A stretch of DNA of 64,000 nucleotides. Source: Podaxis mareebaensis (lineage: Eukaryota; Basidiomycota; Agaricomycetes; Agaricales; Agaricaceae). Numbering within the stretch: position 1 is the stretch's first letter; every line of letters begins with the position of its first letter. The notes under the pieces are model-generated. The model saw only the letters and a program-made list of their open reading frames with translations, ran no database searches and was not told the origin of the DNA. The stretch lies in the NCBI GenBank assembly GCA_018524725.1, contig JAEUWP010000393.1, positions 1-64,000 of the forward strand, read 5' to 3'. The position numbers and the translations under genes were made by a program. Below are positions 1 through 11,672 of the stretch, in pieces.

Positions 1-212
1 ATCAGTATAAGAGTCTCAATTCATTCAACATTGATCAGTATACACTGGTATTGTCTGAATATTGAGTTCTAACAGATATGTCGCCCCAAAATGGTCTGAC
101 ACACGGCTCATATGTTGCCGAGGGGCTGATTGGGTACTAAATGAACCGAGTTGATGTGTTCATTCTTATAGGAAGCTGAAACAGTGGGCACCCTAATCAT
201 TGGTCGTACTTC

Positions 213-889
213 ATGATAATGGACCCATCGATAAGGGCACAGACACTATACCTTGCATTCAATGCCCTCGCTATGTTAATTCTTCTCAATATTACGTTGA
301 GGGCAACGCACAGTATTCAGTCTCAATCACACAGTAGGGTTGCTGACACTATCACGTCCTCGATTTACTTATCTTCAATCTCTTCTTTTTCACAGCCTAC
401 GTTGGTGATGACTATCCCATCGAGCTCCCACTTGAAGACAAATTACCAATTGTGGCCATGACACTCCAGGAAACCATCCATTATGACCTAAACATTTCCG
501 ACCCAGTTGTCGAGCATGAATGGGACTCCCTCATGCTTTATCCACGGGGATTTGGCAGAGTCCATCTAGGATCCGAGCATCGAGTCTTTAATATTGTTGT
601 CTGGCATCAGATGCATTGCCTTAGGGCAATGGAGCGTGCAATCCAGAACCGATCTCACCCTCTCTCGACACCAGGGCACGTTAGACACTGTCTCAATTAC
701 TTGCGGCAGACGTTTTTGTGTACCGCAGACCATACTTTGGAGGAAGGGGATTTTATGAGGCGAAATTTTGAGGTGCAGAGAGTTGCAGATACAAGAATAT
801 GTCGGGATTGGGAGTTGGTGGAAAGTGTGATGAACCGAAAGATGCTGGAGTTCTTTGACTGGAAACACGGAAAACATCCAGCTTCATAG
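213..889 (+). CDS. UstYa-like (DUF3328) protein, two exons
   Basis: Seen: exons 213-333 and 396-889, with a 62-nt intron whose phase-1 junction restores one frame and a protein of about 204 residues. A transmembrane segment lies near residues 11-28. The family motifs HxxHC (HQMHC, about residues 111-115) and HxxHC followed by LNYLRQ (about 135-145) are both intact. Known of the family: UstYa-type proteins are membrane-anchored oxidases or cyclases acting in ustiloxin and related cyclic-peptide pathways, and mushrooms hold many uncharacterised copies. It ends 8 bp from the stop of a second UstYa-like gene on the other strand. Inferred: a tailoring enzyme for a metabolite made elsewhere in the genome. 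The substrate cannot be read from sequence. Confidence 0.85.
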
Positions 890-897
890 CAATAGAT

Positions 898-1518
898 TTA
901 TCTACTGTAAGAAACAAGACTAGCTGCTTCATAAACCCTCGTCCAGTCCCTGCAGACAGTGGCGTAAAACCTTGCAGATTGTGCCTTCTCTGTCCTCACT
1001 GACTCCAGTTTGGTGTCGAGTTGGCACAGAATCTGCTGTCGCAAATAGTTCAAACAATGATGGATGATAGGTGACAGCTTGTGGGTTGATTCAAGCGAGT
1101 ATTCGCGATAATAGATCTCTAGGCATTTGAGCTGGTGAAACAATGCAACAGTGTAGTTTGCTGGTGTTCCCTCTTCATCATCACTGTTCAACTGAACAAT
1201 GTGCGCATTGTCGCCAGGTGGAAGGATGTGCCCCCAATCTTTAGCCCCTTCTTCGTCGAGGCCATAGTATGTTGTGTCAAAAATGTCCATGGTAACTGCA
1301 TCTGTCGAGTATAGATACTTGTACCAGTCTGATGCACCTAAGGAGCAACATAATGCTAGGATATTAGCTATGACAGGATGTTTCATACATGAGCTTGTCA
1401 TACTGTGAATTTCTTTCGGCTCGATTGAAAACATCCCATTCCTGAAGGAAAGGATGAGGACTGCACAGAGAATTATGAATGAGATGAGGAGAGAGATAGG
1501 CTTGGGATGGAAGAACAT
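898..1518 (-). CDS. UstYa-like (DUF3328) protein with altered first motif
   Basis: Seen: an open frame starting at the first ATG (1518); the frame extends to a TTG slightly upstream, which I ignore. An N-terminal membrane segment (about residues 8-24) precedes the UstYa region. The second motif (IIHHC then LNYLRQ) is intact, but the first reads HQLKC, so the second histidine is lysine. A 66-nt stretch at 1338-1403 has GT...AG ends and no frame effect. It is probably an intron, because it begins at the same CACA/GTA context and phase 1 as the intron of the neighbouring paralogue. Spliced, the protein would have about 184 residues. It is tail-to-tail with its paralogue. The lost histidine may mean reduced or changed catalysis. 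Confidence 0.8.
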   Translation of the reverse strand: MFFHPKPISLLISFIILCAVLILSFRNGMFSIEPKEIHSMTSSCMKHPVIANILALCCSLGASDWYKYLYSTDAVTMDIFDTTYYGLDEEGAKDWGHILPPGDNAHIVQLNSDDEEGTPANYTVALFHQLKCLEIYYREYSLESTHKLSPIIHHCLNYLRQQILCQLDTKLESVRTEKAQSARFYATVCRDWTRVYEAASLVSYSR

Positions 1519-2025
1519 CGCCAAGAGACAGGCTTAGGCAGCCCAGTGGTGCCTTCCAGTCGCCTAATCACCCACTGTTATAATTTTACAAAATCATTCA
1601 TGGTTCTTGGATGCGAGCCTTACCTCTTACTAACCGATATTACTGATTGAACAAACATACTCAGGCACAGTAGCTGTTTCTTATTCTATCTTTTCCAGAT
1701 AACAAGGCCATGCCGAGGCACCCGTACTAACCCCAAATCACTTATAAATAGTGTTCACATTCAGGCCCAAGGGCCATCGACTTATCATCCACCCCGAGTC
1801 ATGGGCCCCCCAGGCGGCAAGATTAAAAATAGCCACATCAGGCTGATATTGCGCTATGATGTTTGGGCCAGTGACACCAAGAATAAATCAAGGAGGAAAC
1901 AAGACATTGAAAAAAGATACGGCCATCTTGCATTATATACACCACAGACACCATCGCTCCGGACAGCAAGAGTTGAATCCAAAGATTGATCAATCACCGT
2001 TACAAACAAAATCATACAAGAGAGG
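1519..2025. other. Intergenic region between UstYa-like gene and next minus-strand gene
   Basis: This holds the putative promoter of the minus-strand UstYa-like gene. On the plus strand a TATAAATA at 1743-1750 precedes an ATG at 1801 that opens a 62-codon frame without recognisable domain, signal peptide or repeats. I do not call that frame a gene but discuss it in the findings. Confidence 0.4.
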
Positions 2026-3045
2026 TCAAGCAAATTCTATGGAGGATTGAATAATGAAGACACCTGTCATCTTGTTAATCATCAACGGTTAATGTGACTA
2101 GCTGTATACACATACCGACATCGCGTGGCTCCTTGTTTTGCCACCAATACACATCACACGCTGAATCAGCCTCGCATCCAAACTCGAAAGTGAGCATCTT
2201 ATCTGGAGCACAGGTGAAGTTGTGCCTCCACTCTGTATCATTATGAGCGCTCGTCAGAGCAAGTGGACTTCCGTGACGAAGTGGGCGATTCGCAAAAGTC
2301 AACTCTTTCTCCAGGATAGGGAGATCCTGTTTCAGCTCATAAACCTCCAGATTGCTCATGCCAACGACAGAGCCCTTAGGAGGCCTGATGACCAATTGAC
2401 AAAACTCCATCATGAAGTCAATTGCACGGAACTGAGCAATAGTCGATACCTGTTCAAATGGTTTAATAAATTAGTGAGTATGATGGCAAGTTGGACAAGC
2501 ACCTTTGACGATACACGAAATTCCCTATCTTCTGGTGATATTAGGCCCACAATTGTCATACGACGTTTGGGGTCATAACCGAGTGCTTTGTATGGCATGT
2601 CAGGGTCGACGGGAGCGAGAACGAGAGGCCAGTTTTTGAATGTGCGGGGTTGAGGTCGGGTTGAAGCATATATCTCCTCTAGATTTATGAATTGCGACGG
2701 ACGCCTTAGTAGTGCAATATCTCCACGGCTCAGTTTGTGTACAGGATAAAAGGATGTTTGGAGTGGGAGACTTAAGGTGTAATGCCATGCATACAGGACA
2801 AGAGCGAAGTTGAATATAGTAAGGATGATGTTAAAGATGAGGAGATAATTGGAAAGTGAGTTTGTATGAGACAACGAGGCCTGTTGCTGTTCGGTGTCAC
2901 GGTGTGCAGATGGCACCTCTGATCCTCTGGATGTCCCAGACTCCTCACCCCCGAGAAGAGGCAAACAATCGGTTTCTTTGGACCTGCAAGGCACCTGTTT
3001 GTGTTGCCACAGGCTCATAAGCGGATTTTGGGACGCTGGCGACAT
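2026..3045 (-). CDS. Mushroom-specific single-pass membrane protein, three exons
   Basis: Seen: exons 2503-3045, 2116-2449 and 2026-2063, with introns of 53 and 52 nt that keep one frame. The start is the first ATG in frame (an upstream GTG is ignored). Residues 1-60 are polar. One membrane helix follows (LLIFNIILTIFNFALVL), then LRRPSQFINLEEI, an IxTIxQFRxID-type segment encoded across the first intron, and a C-terminus with WWQNKEP leading to VFIIQSS. From memory this order is typical of a very large, uncharacterised mushroom family sometimes annotated as But2-like at its C-terminus. The function is unknown. Divergent from the 7-TM gene that starts 441 bp away. Confidence 0.7.
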
Positions 3046-3486
3046 GGGTGCAACTGGCACTAAGTTCCGATGAGGTTTAGGGGTGTCTGGTAATACATAC
3101 CCTATGACCTAGTAGTGCATATCATTATCCTTGGGTCGTGTATCTCCAAACTGATCGAATCCCTTCTGCCGGGTCTGATCCTGGGCAACCGCATCTTTGC
3201 AAAGCTTGCGGTCTGTGTCCCAGATTTTAGCCAGATTTGATTAATTGATTATGGGAAACGTGTTGTGCTGCCTTCTCACAGACAATATTTTTGTAATGTT
3301 GGCACGTTTCAACGCCGTCATTGTCAACACCTTGTTAGGTGACTTATCAGAATGATCAAACACAGTTAGCCGCAAAGCGGCCATAACAAACAGACAGAGC
3401 TCGTACCGCTTGTGCCAATGATATAATTGGACCCCTTTGCTACTCGTGGTCACAATACAAGGACACTTCCCCACTCGTCCTCAACG

Positions 3487-4781
3487 ATGAGCGTAAACGC
3501 AACAGACCCCTCAACCTGGACCCCTGTCGGTGAAACGTCCACCGACATTCTGAACGATGCAGTAAACCTGGTCTCCACTATCATCTGTGGATTTGGTTAT
3601 GGCATTGCGTTCACTCTGTACTGCATCTGTGCTCGCGTATTGTATTCCCAGCTCTGGCTTCCGGGCAAGCAACGACGGGCAAGGTTTATGCTAGCCTACA
3701 TAACGATCGTCACATTCTGTGGGGGACTTTATCTTGCATCAGCTTCTCGCGTCGCCCAGCTTGGTTACGTCGATTTCCGCAACTATCCAGGAGGACCTTA
3801 TGCATATACACTATTCATTTTTTCTGCACCCGATAGCGTGTTGGGTGTGGTATCATATTTCATCGTCAACTGGATGACCGATGCAATGATTGTGCGTGCC
3901 TCAACTTCATTCGTCTGAGGCTCTTTGTGAAGGACGGTTCCCCTACAGATTTGGAGAGTGTATGTTCTCTATAGCTCGAGGAGATACCCTCAGTTAGTTA
4001 TTGCCTTTCCCTGTTTGATTTACCTAGCATCCTTCTGTGGGTACAAACATGTTATTCCTGAGCTTGGGGAGTACTCATAACAGAATACGTACAGCTATGG
4101 GGGTCGTGATTATTTTCCAGTCATCGCGGCCGAGTCAATCTTTCTGGTCGTCCGTAGCAATTCCTTTCGGGCTTGCATACTACGTCTTGACTGCGGCCCT
4201 CACTATCGTTGCCACGATTTTGATGGCCTTCCGCTTATTGATGGCCAGGAGACAATACATCCGGGCTATGGGTAAGCAATTACTAGACGTTGATTATGAT
4301 TCTTTCTGACCAGTTGTGAAGGGAACACTTCCCATGCCAAACAATATCTCAGTATTGTAACGATGTTAATCGAGTCTTCTGCACTCTATGCGACCTGGTC
4401 CATCATTTTCATTGGACTATACATCGTAAGTCATCCCATGCAGAGCCTCTTCTTGGGTAGCTTGACAGATATTTCCGTAAGTCACTGGGCTAGTATGACA
4501 CGGAACTGGAACGTATTGCTCAACATTGTTATTTGTAGATAATCGCGTCGCTTTTAATTATCTTCCGGGTTTCCCGAGGCAGGGCTTGGAAAGAGAATAC
4601 CGAGCAAACTTTTACAACCACCACCATTTCCTGGAGCGGGAACATGGCTGGGCCAGGGTCAACCAGATACGTCAAGCCTTCGTTCCAGACACGAGGCGAC
4701 GCAAGTGCCACCCGCTTCGAGGATTCCGTAACAGTCGAGACATTTACGGTTGATGATAACAAGAAAAGGATTCAAGTTTGA
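3487..4781 (+). CDS. Polytopic (7-TM-like) membrane protein, mushroom family
   Basis: Seen: six exons (3487-3891, 3949-4036, 4095-4271, 4322-4425, 4444-4476, 4539-4781). All introns are short: 57, 58 and 50 nt, one of only 18 nt, and 62 nt. The fourth boundary is therefore the least certain. Spliced, it gives about seven hydrophobic segments with motifs such as SYFIVNWMTDAMIIWR, the IESSALY segment before TM6, and a polar C-terminal tail. The ATG at 3487 starts a short extracellular-like N-terminus containing NAT. This resembles a large group of uncharacterised mushroom 7-TM proteins. A receptor-like role is only a guess. It is convergent with gene A, 280 bp apart. A decayed relative seems to lie at the right edge of the window. 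Confidence 0.7.
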
Positions 4782-5061
4782 AGGGCGACATTGTGGTTTC
4801 TTGCCTACGAGAAATATGAAGAGGTCTATGTGTGTTCCTAAGTGTTAGCACCGTTATATACACACATATGTAACTAGTGTGAATGACATTGCTGTAGAAC
4901 AGTTAATAAACCGCGTATGGAATATGTACATAGTTGTCACAAAGCATGGAGACAACGAGTCCTGGTACGTCGTACAATGAAGGGAGTTGCAGGATAGGAC
5001 AATATTGGGTATATAAACATATGGTGGTATCATCTTCGCTGCATGTGGACAATCAAGGGTC

Positions 5062-8000
5062 TTAAACTGCAACTGCCGCGGCTCCTGGCTCTCCCGAAGT
5101 TCGTGGCTTGGTCCAATGCAATCCCAGATTCAGCTGACCGGACCATAACCCTTTCCACCTTTCGTTTAACTGATCCCACATTCTCTGGTGTTCCAAGGTC
5201 TGGTCTCGACTAGACGCCATTGCTCCGGCATGAATTTGTAAGTCATGTGTCGGGCTGCCGATCCTCCGTTGCGAGCCAGCTACACTTCCTGTACTTGATC
5301 GGGTGTCTGTTTGGTTTTGATCCGGATGATGCGCTGTGGCAACATTTTCGCTGGTCTGCGCTTCTTTGTCACCACTTTCCTCCCCGGTGTCAACACCTGT
5401 CACGTCTTTCTCGGGAAGAACAGTCGTTGGTTCTATTTCCGGTGGTTGCAGATGAATGTTCTTATCCCACCCTATCCAGATGGACCACCCAACCATGATG
5501 GCAGTGAGAACACATGCGGCGCCAACTACCCCACGGGTGAGTGAGTTCGAGTCTTGGAAACACATTAAACAGAAAGCGATGACGAATGCTATCATTCTGT
5601 ACGAGTCAAATCACACACTTGTGTTGCGAGAATGGAGTTCAACGTACCCCCACATGAGCAAAGCGAACGGTAAACTGTACAATATCGCCAAAATTTCCAG
5701 GCCCACGAATTGGGATGTGCGTTCTTCTATGAACCGAATCTATATGATGCTTAGCGATGTCATAACGAAGGAAATAAACAGCTTACGGCATCCGGTGCAG
5801 TGTCCTGCAGTCGAACTCGGTTCATCTTGATCAGCAACAGGCCAATGATAATGCTACCCAAACTTGCGATAGCCGAAAGATAGCTCATGATTTGCGCCGG
5901 CCTTCGCGTTGGCGGATCGACGTCGTCAATGCTTTGAATAGCGAGGAATGCGACGTTTGCATTCAACATCACGGTAGCCTGTATCATTGATGGGCTTTGC
6001 TTGTTCCAAATATGAACGAGACTTACGAATAGAATGAACTCCTCCCATTGTTTGTTGAACTTATTAATCAATATTTTCCAGGTCGGTTCGTGCATGACTT
6101 CGTCCACCCATATCTTCTCCAGAGCCATTAGGTGTTGTAAAGGAGCTGCGAAAAGCACTGGCGAGAGCATTCTGATTAGAATAGTCCGTCTGTGCACGGT
6201 ACCGTATACAGAAAAGCCACGGTTCAAGCGCACGCCAGGTTCACCGTAGAAGTGGAGGAAACGTTCACGGACTGGCGAAAATTATGTGAGCATCGACGAG
6301 AGGAATAGAAGGGCGGGTGAATTAATCACCGAAGATAAACATGAGCCTACCGACCAGGCAAGCAGAACCCGCATATAAGATATCCAGATTCTCTGAGTCA
6401 TATCAGTCAAATTTCCTGCTTGCGCAAAGGTGTATGTACGCACTCTTCAAACTATTCACCCAGCCGAGCATTCTGTTAAGGTCCTCGTGAGAGTACGGCG
6501 CTGTTGAGGTCGGTGAAGTCATCGTATCTGGGCATGCAAATGAACGGACAGGAATTATTCTGAGAAACAAAATGTACCGGCAATATTATGTAGAAGGATG
6601 TCGCGCAATTCGGCTATGAGTTGCAAGGTGACGGTGAGTGTTGTAGGAAATAGCTGACAGTGAAACCTGCTACATGTTAAGACAACTTTTTATATAAATT
6701 TGGAATAATGTACCAGTACTGTGCTTCAATCTCATGCCCTGACCGATTATTGAGAAACAGGAGGAAGAATTGATATTACTTACTCACTGAGATGTAGCTT
6801 TGACTTGTGCCCAGCTTCTGGCCTCCAATAATCCAGGCCCGATGCCGGATATTGTTGTAACCAGAAGATCGAGCGTTCTTTGTGGTTGACGAAATAATAC
6901 CCACATACATAGCCACCACGGTCCTTATTAGCAGTAGGGCTCAAGTCTAGTACGAGGTCGTGGTGTCCGAGTACGTTATGTACTCCCACGCGTTCTAAGA
7001 AATTTTCAATCTTGGAAAGGTGTCTGTATATTTGGCTGAGCATGTTTTCGTCGTAAAGATATGCTTCTGTTATGATACGCTATTGTGGGACAGTGAATCA
7101 AAGCTCATTAGTTCAACCTTGCCAGTATGATTAGTGCCTACCTTTTCCTCGTGCCAGAAGTAAAGCTGGCCTTCTGGATGTATGACAGGCTTCCAGCCTG
7201 GAGGTTCCCAAGGGCTATCTAAATGTTACAATGGCGCAGTGGAACACGAAGAACGGACTCACGCTTCGAAGCGCATGGTTAAAGGCTCTAGCATGATATC
7301 CTCTTGATTCTTGGTACTGGTGGACTGTAGTGTGAATCTGCGGAGGTAGAGCTCGAGGAACAGGAACTACTCACACAAAAAACTTGCGAACACCTCGCTC
7401 GACTTGCTCTGGATACATAGTCCAAACTCTGTTTTCCGGATCTGCAAATTCCTCCGGGAGTTGATCGGGTTCAATTATTGGTAAAGGTTCGGGTTCCGGA
7501 GCCAACATTGAAGGAGCCTCCCCTGATTTGGTGCCCAGAAACTGGGAGCGAATAGAGGCGCGCGAGGGGGCTGGACGAAGGGAGCGAGCCAGAGGCGATG
7601 ATGGACGGGATAAACGCCATTGTGAAGGACTATTGAGTCGGAAAGAGGTAGTTGACGGGACCGGGCGAAGCATTACGGATGACCTTTTACTTGGAGACAT
7701 TGATCGAGGACGCGGGTTGGGGGTGGCAGACATAGTAGGTGGGCGCCTAGTTGGAGCTTCAAGGTAATGCTCATCGTGCATTGTGCTGCGTCCGGCTTCC
7801 AGACTACCATCTGAATAAGTGGGCGAATCCATAGGTCCTACGACATGAATGCCCTCCTCTCCGGTTTTTGCAGAACTTGGTGACTGGGGCGGTCGAAGTC
7901 TGATGGAAATTCCATCCGCTATGGATCGTGAAGATTGCGCGTCCGTCGATGGGGTAGAGGGTGCTGAAGGTTCAGGTTGAGGAGGGGCATGATCAGCATA

Positions 8001-8432
8001 GGAGTAGGGATGCAACGAGCACGAGACTGTGTTGGTGCACGACTCGACGCGCGGCTCAAGCCCGAAATTCACGCTCTGACCACGTTCCATGCCACATTTT
8101 CGGGCTGGTACACCTGGACCCGGGGACGCTCTATTTCGTCTGTCCTCTCTTCCTGTTGCGCTTGAAAGGCCCTCCGAAGTGAACCATGACTTGAGCAATC
8201 CGAAAAGGACTCTGTGGCGTTGCATGAAAACGAAAGGTAACTTGGAGGCATTACTCCATAATCGAATTAGAACTTGAACCAGTCTTCGTAAGGATCGTAA
8301 GATCATAGACCAAGAGAATCTAGCCGCAACGACTAGAAGGACAGCGACGCTATGTAGCGAGAGAAGTATAGACTCAGGAGCGAAAACAAGTCCTTCCAAC
8401 AGCAGTAAGCTCATTGCGGCCCACTGAACCAT
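5062..8432 (-). CDS. Gene A: WW-like motif, multi-pass membrane protein
   Basis: Seen: a long first exon (about 7374-8432) encodes hydrophobic segments followed by about 250 Ser/Pro/Arg-rich residues. Small exons then encode PPGWKPVIHPEGQLYFWHEEK-like sequence (about 7140-7220) and CGYYFVNHKERSIFWL (about 6830-6925), both resembling WW domain cores. The C-terminal part (5062-6250) has several membrane helices and a polar tail ending at 5062. The start is the first ATG after a frame that runs back through a tRNA gene on the other strand; ATG 8414 is an alternative. I count at least eight exons and did not resolve all boundaries. Genes B and C share the middle and C-terminal parts. Function unknown. 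Homologues are often labelled WW domain-containing. Confidence 0.7.
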
Positions 8433-8460
8433 GTTTGGATGCAGGGCTAAATTTAACAGG

Positions 8461-8532
8461 TCGGATATGGTGTAGTGGCTAACATTATCGCCTCTCACGC
8501 GATAGCCCGGGGTTCGATTCCCCGTATCCGAA
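8461..8532 (+). tRNA. tRNA-Glu (CTC)
   Basis: Seen: the acceptor arms TCGGATA (8461-8467) and TATCCGA (8525-8531) pair perfectly. The D arm contains TGGTGTAGTGGCTAACA, the anticodon stem ATCGC/GCGAT encloses CTCTCAC with anticodon CTC, and the T arm contains GGGGTTCGATTCCCC. There is no intron. The discriminator base is A. It lies 28 bp upstream of the ATG of gene A, on the opposite strand. Confidence 0.95.
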
Positions 8533-8535
8533 TTA

Positions 8536-8539
8536 TTTT
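8536..8539 (+). terminator. Short T run after tRNA-Glu
   Basis: Four T residues lie 4 nt after the tRNA, fitting a minimal RNA polymerase III terminator. Confidence 0.5.
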
Positions 8540-10142
8540 ACACGCCGTGCACAACTGGTCCCATCAGGCAATTTCTCCCCCGGAGCTGTGCCAGCCAACC
8601 TCAACGTCCAACTTCAATCCACACTTGCCCGTACCTTCTATATCCCACTTCATTACGAGCAATAAGTGAACTTCTCCGCCAGGTGTTGCCATTTCGGCGC
8701 CGATACCCGCTGCTGACGCCATACACTCAAAATCAAATTCAGCGGGTACCCTTCGGCACCGCCTTGGAACTCTAGGACGAGAAGCTTGGTCCGCCTATCC
8801 TGTCTCGATCTCTGCACGCGCAGTTTTCGCTGGACGAATGAAGTCCGCAATTCAACTGTGCTTTCGAGTGACCCTAAACCACCGCCGCGACGAGCATACT
8901 CGTAAAAGGGAGTGTCTCTGACTGGAGTTAATGGCCGGAACTCTATTTCACTTCCGTTCCAAGCGCACGGTGGCTACTTAGGTACGAAAATGGAACGGCG
9001 AGGATGGGGAATCATGGAACGCGCACGGACGGGACCATATGTATGTCACGCTGGCCGTATCAAGAAATCTGCCACGGGAGTCTTCGCTCACTTGACATAG
9101 AAAATGTTTTGATCTCTCAACGGCCTCGAGGCAGCAGCTCGGAAGAGCACCTTCCCTTGACCAAACGGAACGGGGTGAACCCCGACCCTGCGTCATCGAT
9201 CTCAACGGACCCGTGTCATCTGCGGTGTATCGTTGTAATGACATATTAGGGTACCCGGAGCTTGATCTAGCTTGTACAGTTAGCACTCTAGCATAGCATT
9301 GACAAATTGTGAATACTGTTGCTAATAGATGAACCCCTGTGGCCGGACCCCCCGTTTGCATGAGGGTAAAATAATGAAATATTTACTTCTTGTGACAGCC
9401 CTTGTTTCCGGAATGGAAGAATTGGAATGGAATTCCGGTGACACTTAGTTGGGCCTTTGTGGTGACCATGAGAGTCTTCGTGTTTGACGCTTTCCCGGAA
9501 GAGTTCAAACTGGGGTTCGAGCACGCGCTGGCAGTCAAGACGGGCATTATGAACTTCGTCAATGGTGTTGGGGTGTCTAGTTCGTGGTCTGTCTCCGATT
9601 GACCCCTTCGAAAAGCAGGGAGAACATAAGCGCTGGACACAGGGTCATAGCTCCCTGGAGATTCCTTTAGCGGTAAATGCGCGCCACACCAAATAACACC
9701 TTCCAACGGACGTGTGGTGGAGAATAACTAGGATTAACTTTGACCTGCTCCGCAGTTACAGGAGCTCTCTATGGATTCATTGCCACCCATAACCGAAGCA
9801 CCGAACTCTATTATTGTTACGCTCGGGTTTTGGTAACAGATTCCCGTCATGGAATCTACGCCCAAGAGCCAGAAACTGGCTGACGTTTGAGTGCTTTATG
9901 TAAAACGGGAGGCCTCGGTACGTGAGTTGGGAAGGACACTGACAATACAGCCAGCATTGCGCCGTGTGATTTCAAGATTTGGAAGCCACACCTTGTGGCC
10001 CTGGCTTCCCTCGAGACCTGTGTAGGAGTAAGCCGTAATCCGTCCAAATTCAACATCAAATGGAGAAGCTGGTAGGGCTCAAGCTTCCTACAAAAAGGGG
10101 ATAGTGGCTACGTGCAACTCGTAAATAATCATCAAAAGATCA
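8540..10142. other. Gene-poor interval
   Basis: Only short open frames on both strands, with no family motif, no long terminal repeats and no transposase signature that I can see. Overlapping frames at 9288-9706 (minus) and 9402-9602 (plus) contradict one another and neither looks convincing. Confidence 0.5.
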
Positions 10143-10690
10143 TTAAGATCCCTTCGACTTTTTCCCCTCTTTGTTATCCCCCTTCTTGTCGCCCTCCTTT
10201 TTTCCTGGAAGTAATTTAGCTAAGAGGTTTCCTACGATGGTGGACTCAGACTTGCGGGTCGTGGACGCGTTCTGGGTCTTGGTTGGGCGCTTGGAACTGC
10301 TGGTAGAGGCAGCATCCAGTGAGGACCGACCGGCTTCATGACCCCCTCCAGAAACTGTCGGTCCGCGGGTCCTCCAGCTGTATTTATGGAACAAGTGCAT
10401 CAAGGCATATATGAGAAAGCATGACTCAGGGGGGTATAAGGTGTTTTGTTACGAACCCACTCATACTGCAAACATAAGATGAAGGCCTCAGCAATGAAGT
10501 CTAAGCCGAATCGTGTTCTGAATACCAACCCAGTTTCTGATTCTTCGTCGTGAGTGGACCATATCCGCTTTATTTTGCTGAAATTATTTATTCGAATAAG
10601 GTGACCGTTAGAAATCTACATCGGGATAATGGGTTCAATGAATGCTACCCACCTGAATATACGGGAAAAGATGGATTTTATAGGTTCCAT
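10143..10690 (-). CDS. Small basic hypothetical protein, three exons
   Basis: Seen: an ATG at 10690 opens exon 10653-10690. A 75-nt intron leads to exon 10467-10577, then a GTATGA donor and a TACAG acceptor lead to exon 10143-10377. All phases agree, giving about 127 residues. The N-terminus is basic (FSRIFSKIKRIW), followed by a hydrophobic stretch FGLDFIAEAFILCL, a Ser/Thr-rich part, and a lysine/glycine-rich tail. No ORF longer than the last exon is present, so support comes only from consistent splicing. I do not recognise the family. The hydrophobic segment recalls OPA3-type proteins only faintly. Confidence 0.45.
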
Positions 10691-11672
10691 GTCAAAAACG
10701 GAGAGGAAGAGAATTAGATAAACGGGACAATGGAAATAATGGAAATAACAGCACACTCAAGGAGATGAGTAAACGAGTAACTCAGTGATCCGCCTTAAAT
10801 ACAATGCTTGCTCGGCGCTTGTCTGCTCGGATAAACGCTCGAGCACCGCATGCGCCTGTGTTCTCTATGTGGCGCTCAACAATGCTCATGAGAGTAATAT
10901 TGGTTCATCGATCAAGAAGTTGAGGAATCCCCCTAGAAGCATTCCTGCCCCAATCACAGACGCCTCTTCTCAGCCAAGGTTTCAGAGCACGTAACTTCCA
11001 ACCCAGCCTCGAACTCATGCAAACGCCATAGCTAGAAATATGTGAGTTGATACCTGTCTTTCAGATGGTGAAGATGGTCGGGTGGAAGCGGTTCTCGGCC
11101 CAGGCGCACCTTGATAGCCATATTGAAATTTGAGAGTCCCGGTGATAGCTAGTGTTGCACCTCTATGGGAATATCTTCTGAGTATATACTACCTGCCGAG
11201 CTGGTAGCGCACTTGAAGAGTACGACCATCAAGCTCAGTCGCCCTGCGGCTGCCTAGCCTTATAGAAGGCTTTCTTAGTTTATTGGGAGGCTGTGATATT
11301 GGTGTTATATGCTATGATGGGTGTAAGAGGGATCTGTCATAAAGTTGATCTTCTGACGTGACCGGGAGAAAGAGTAAATGGTGCTCACAATTTTTGACGC
11401 CTTTACAGCAATGGTGGTTTCGGGGACGGCGGTCAGCCTGCACGGATCTGATTTGAATGTCTTGTTGGCACTGCTTTACTACTGCGTTATCGGGCCTTGG
11501 AAGATTGCTGTTAACTCCGGACACAATTAATGATAGATTTGTGTATTGATTTAGCAAGGTGGTATTGAAAGTAAAACTAGTTCTAGTCAGCATACGCACA
11601 GGATCTCCATACACTCATGGTGCTCCTTTGCCGGGCTTCAAACCACTGCCTTTTTTGACCCCAGAAGGATGG

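Noticed and set aside
3892..3948. Apparent stop codon in the 7-TM gene near 3916
   Set aside because: It lies in a 57-nt GT...AG intron. Splicing restores the family motif TDAMIIWR, so the gene is not broken there.
7528..8277. Several plus-strand open frames opposite gene A
   Set aside because: They are shadows of the Ser/Pro/Arg-rich exon of gene A and have no consistent start or splice context.
8735..8750. Reverse complement resembles the start of large-subunit rRNA (TACCCGCTGAA)
   Set aside because: Only about 11 bases agree. The flanking sequence does not continue as rRNA.
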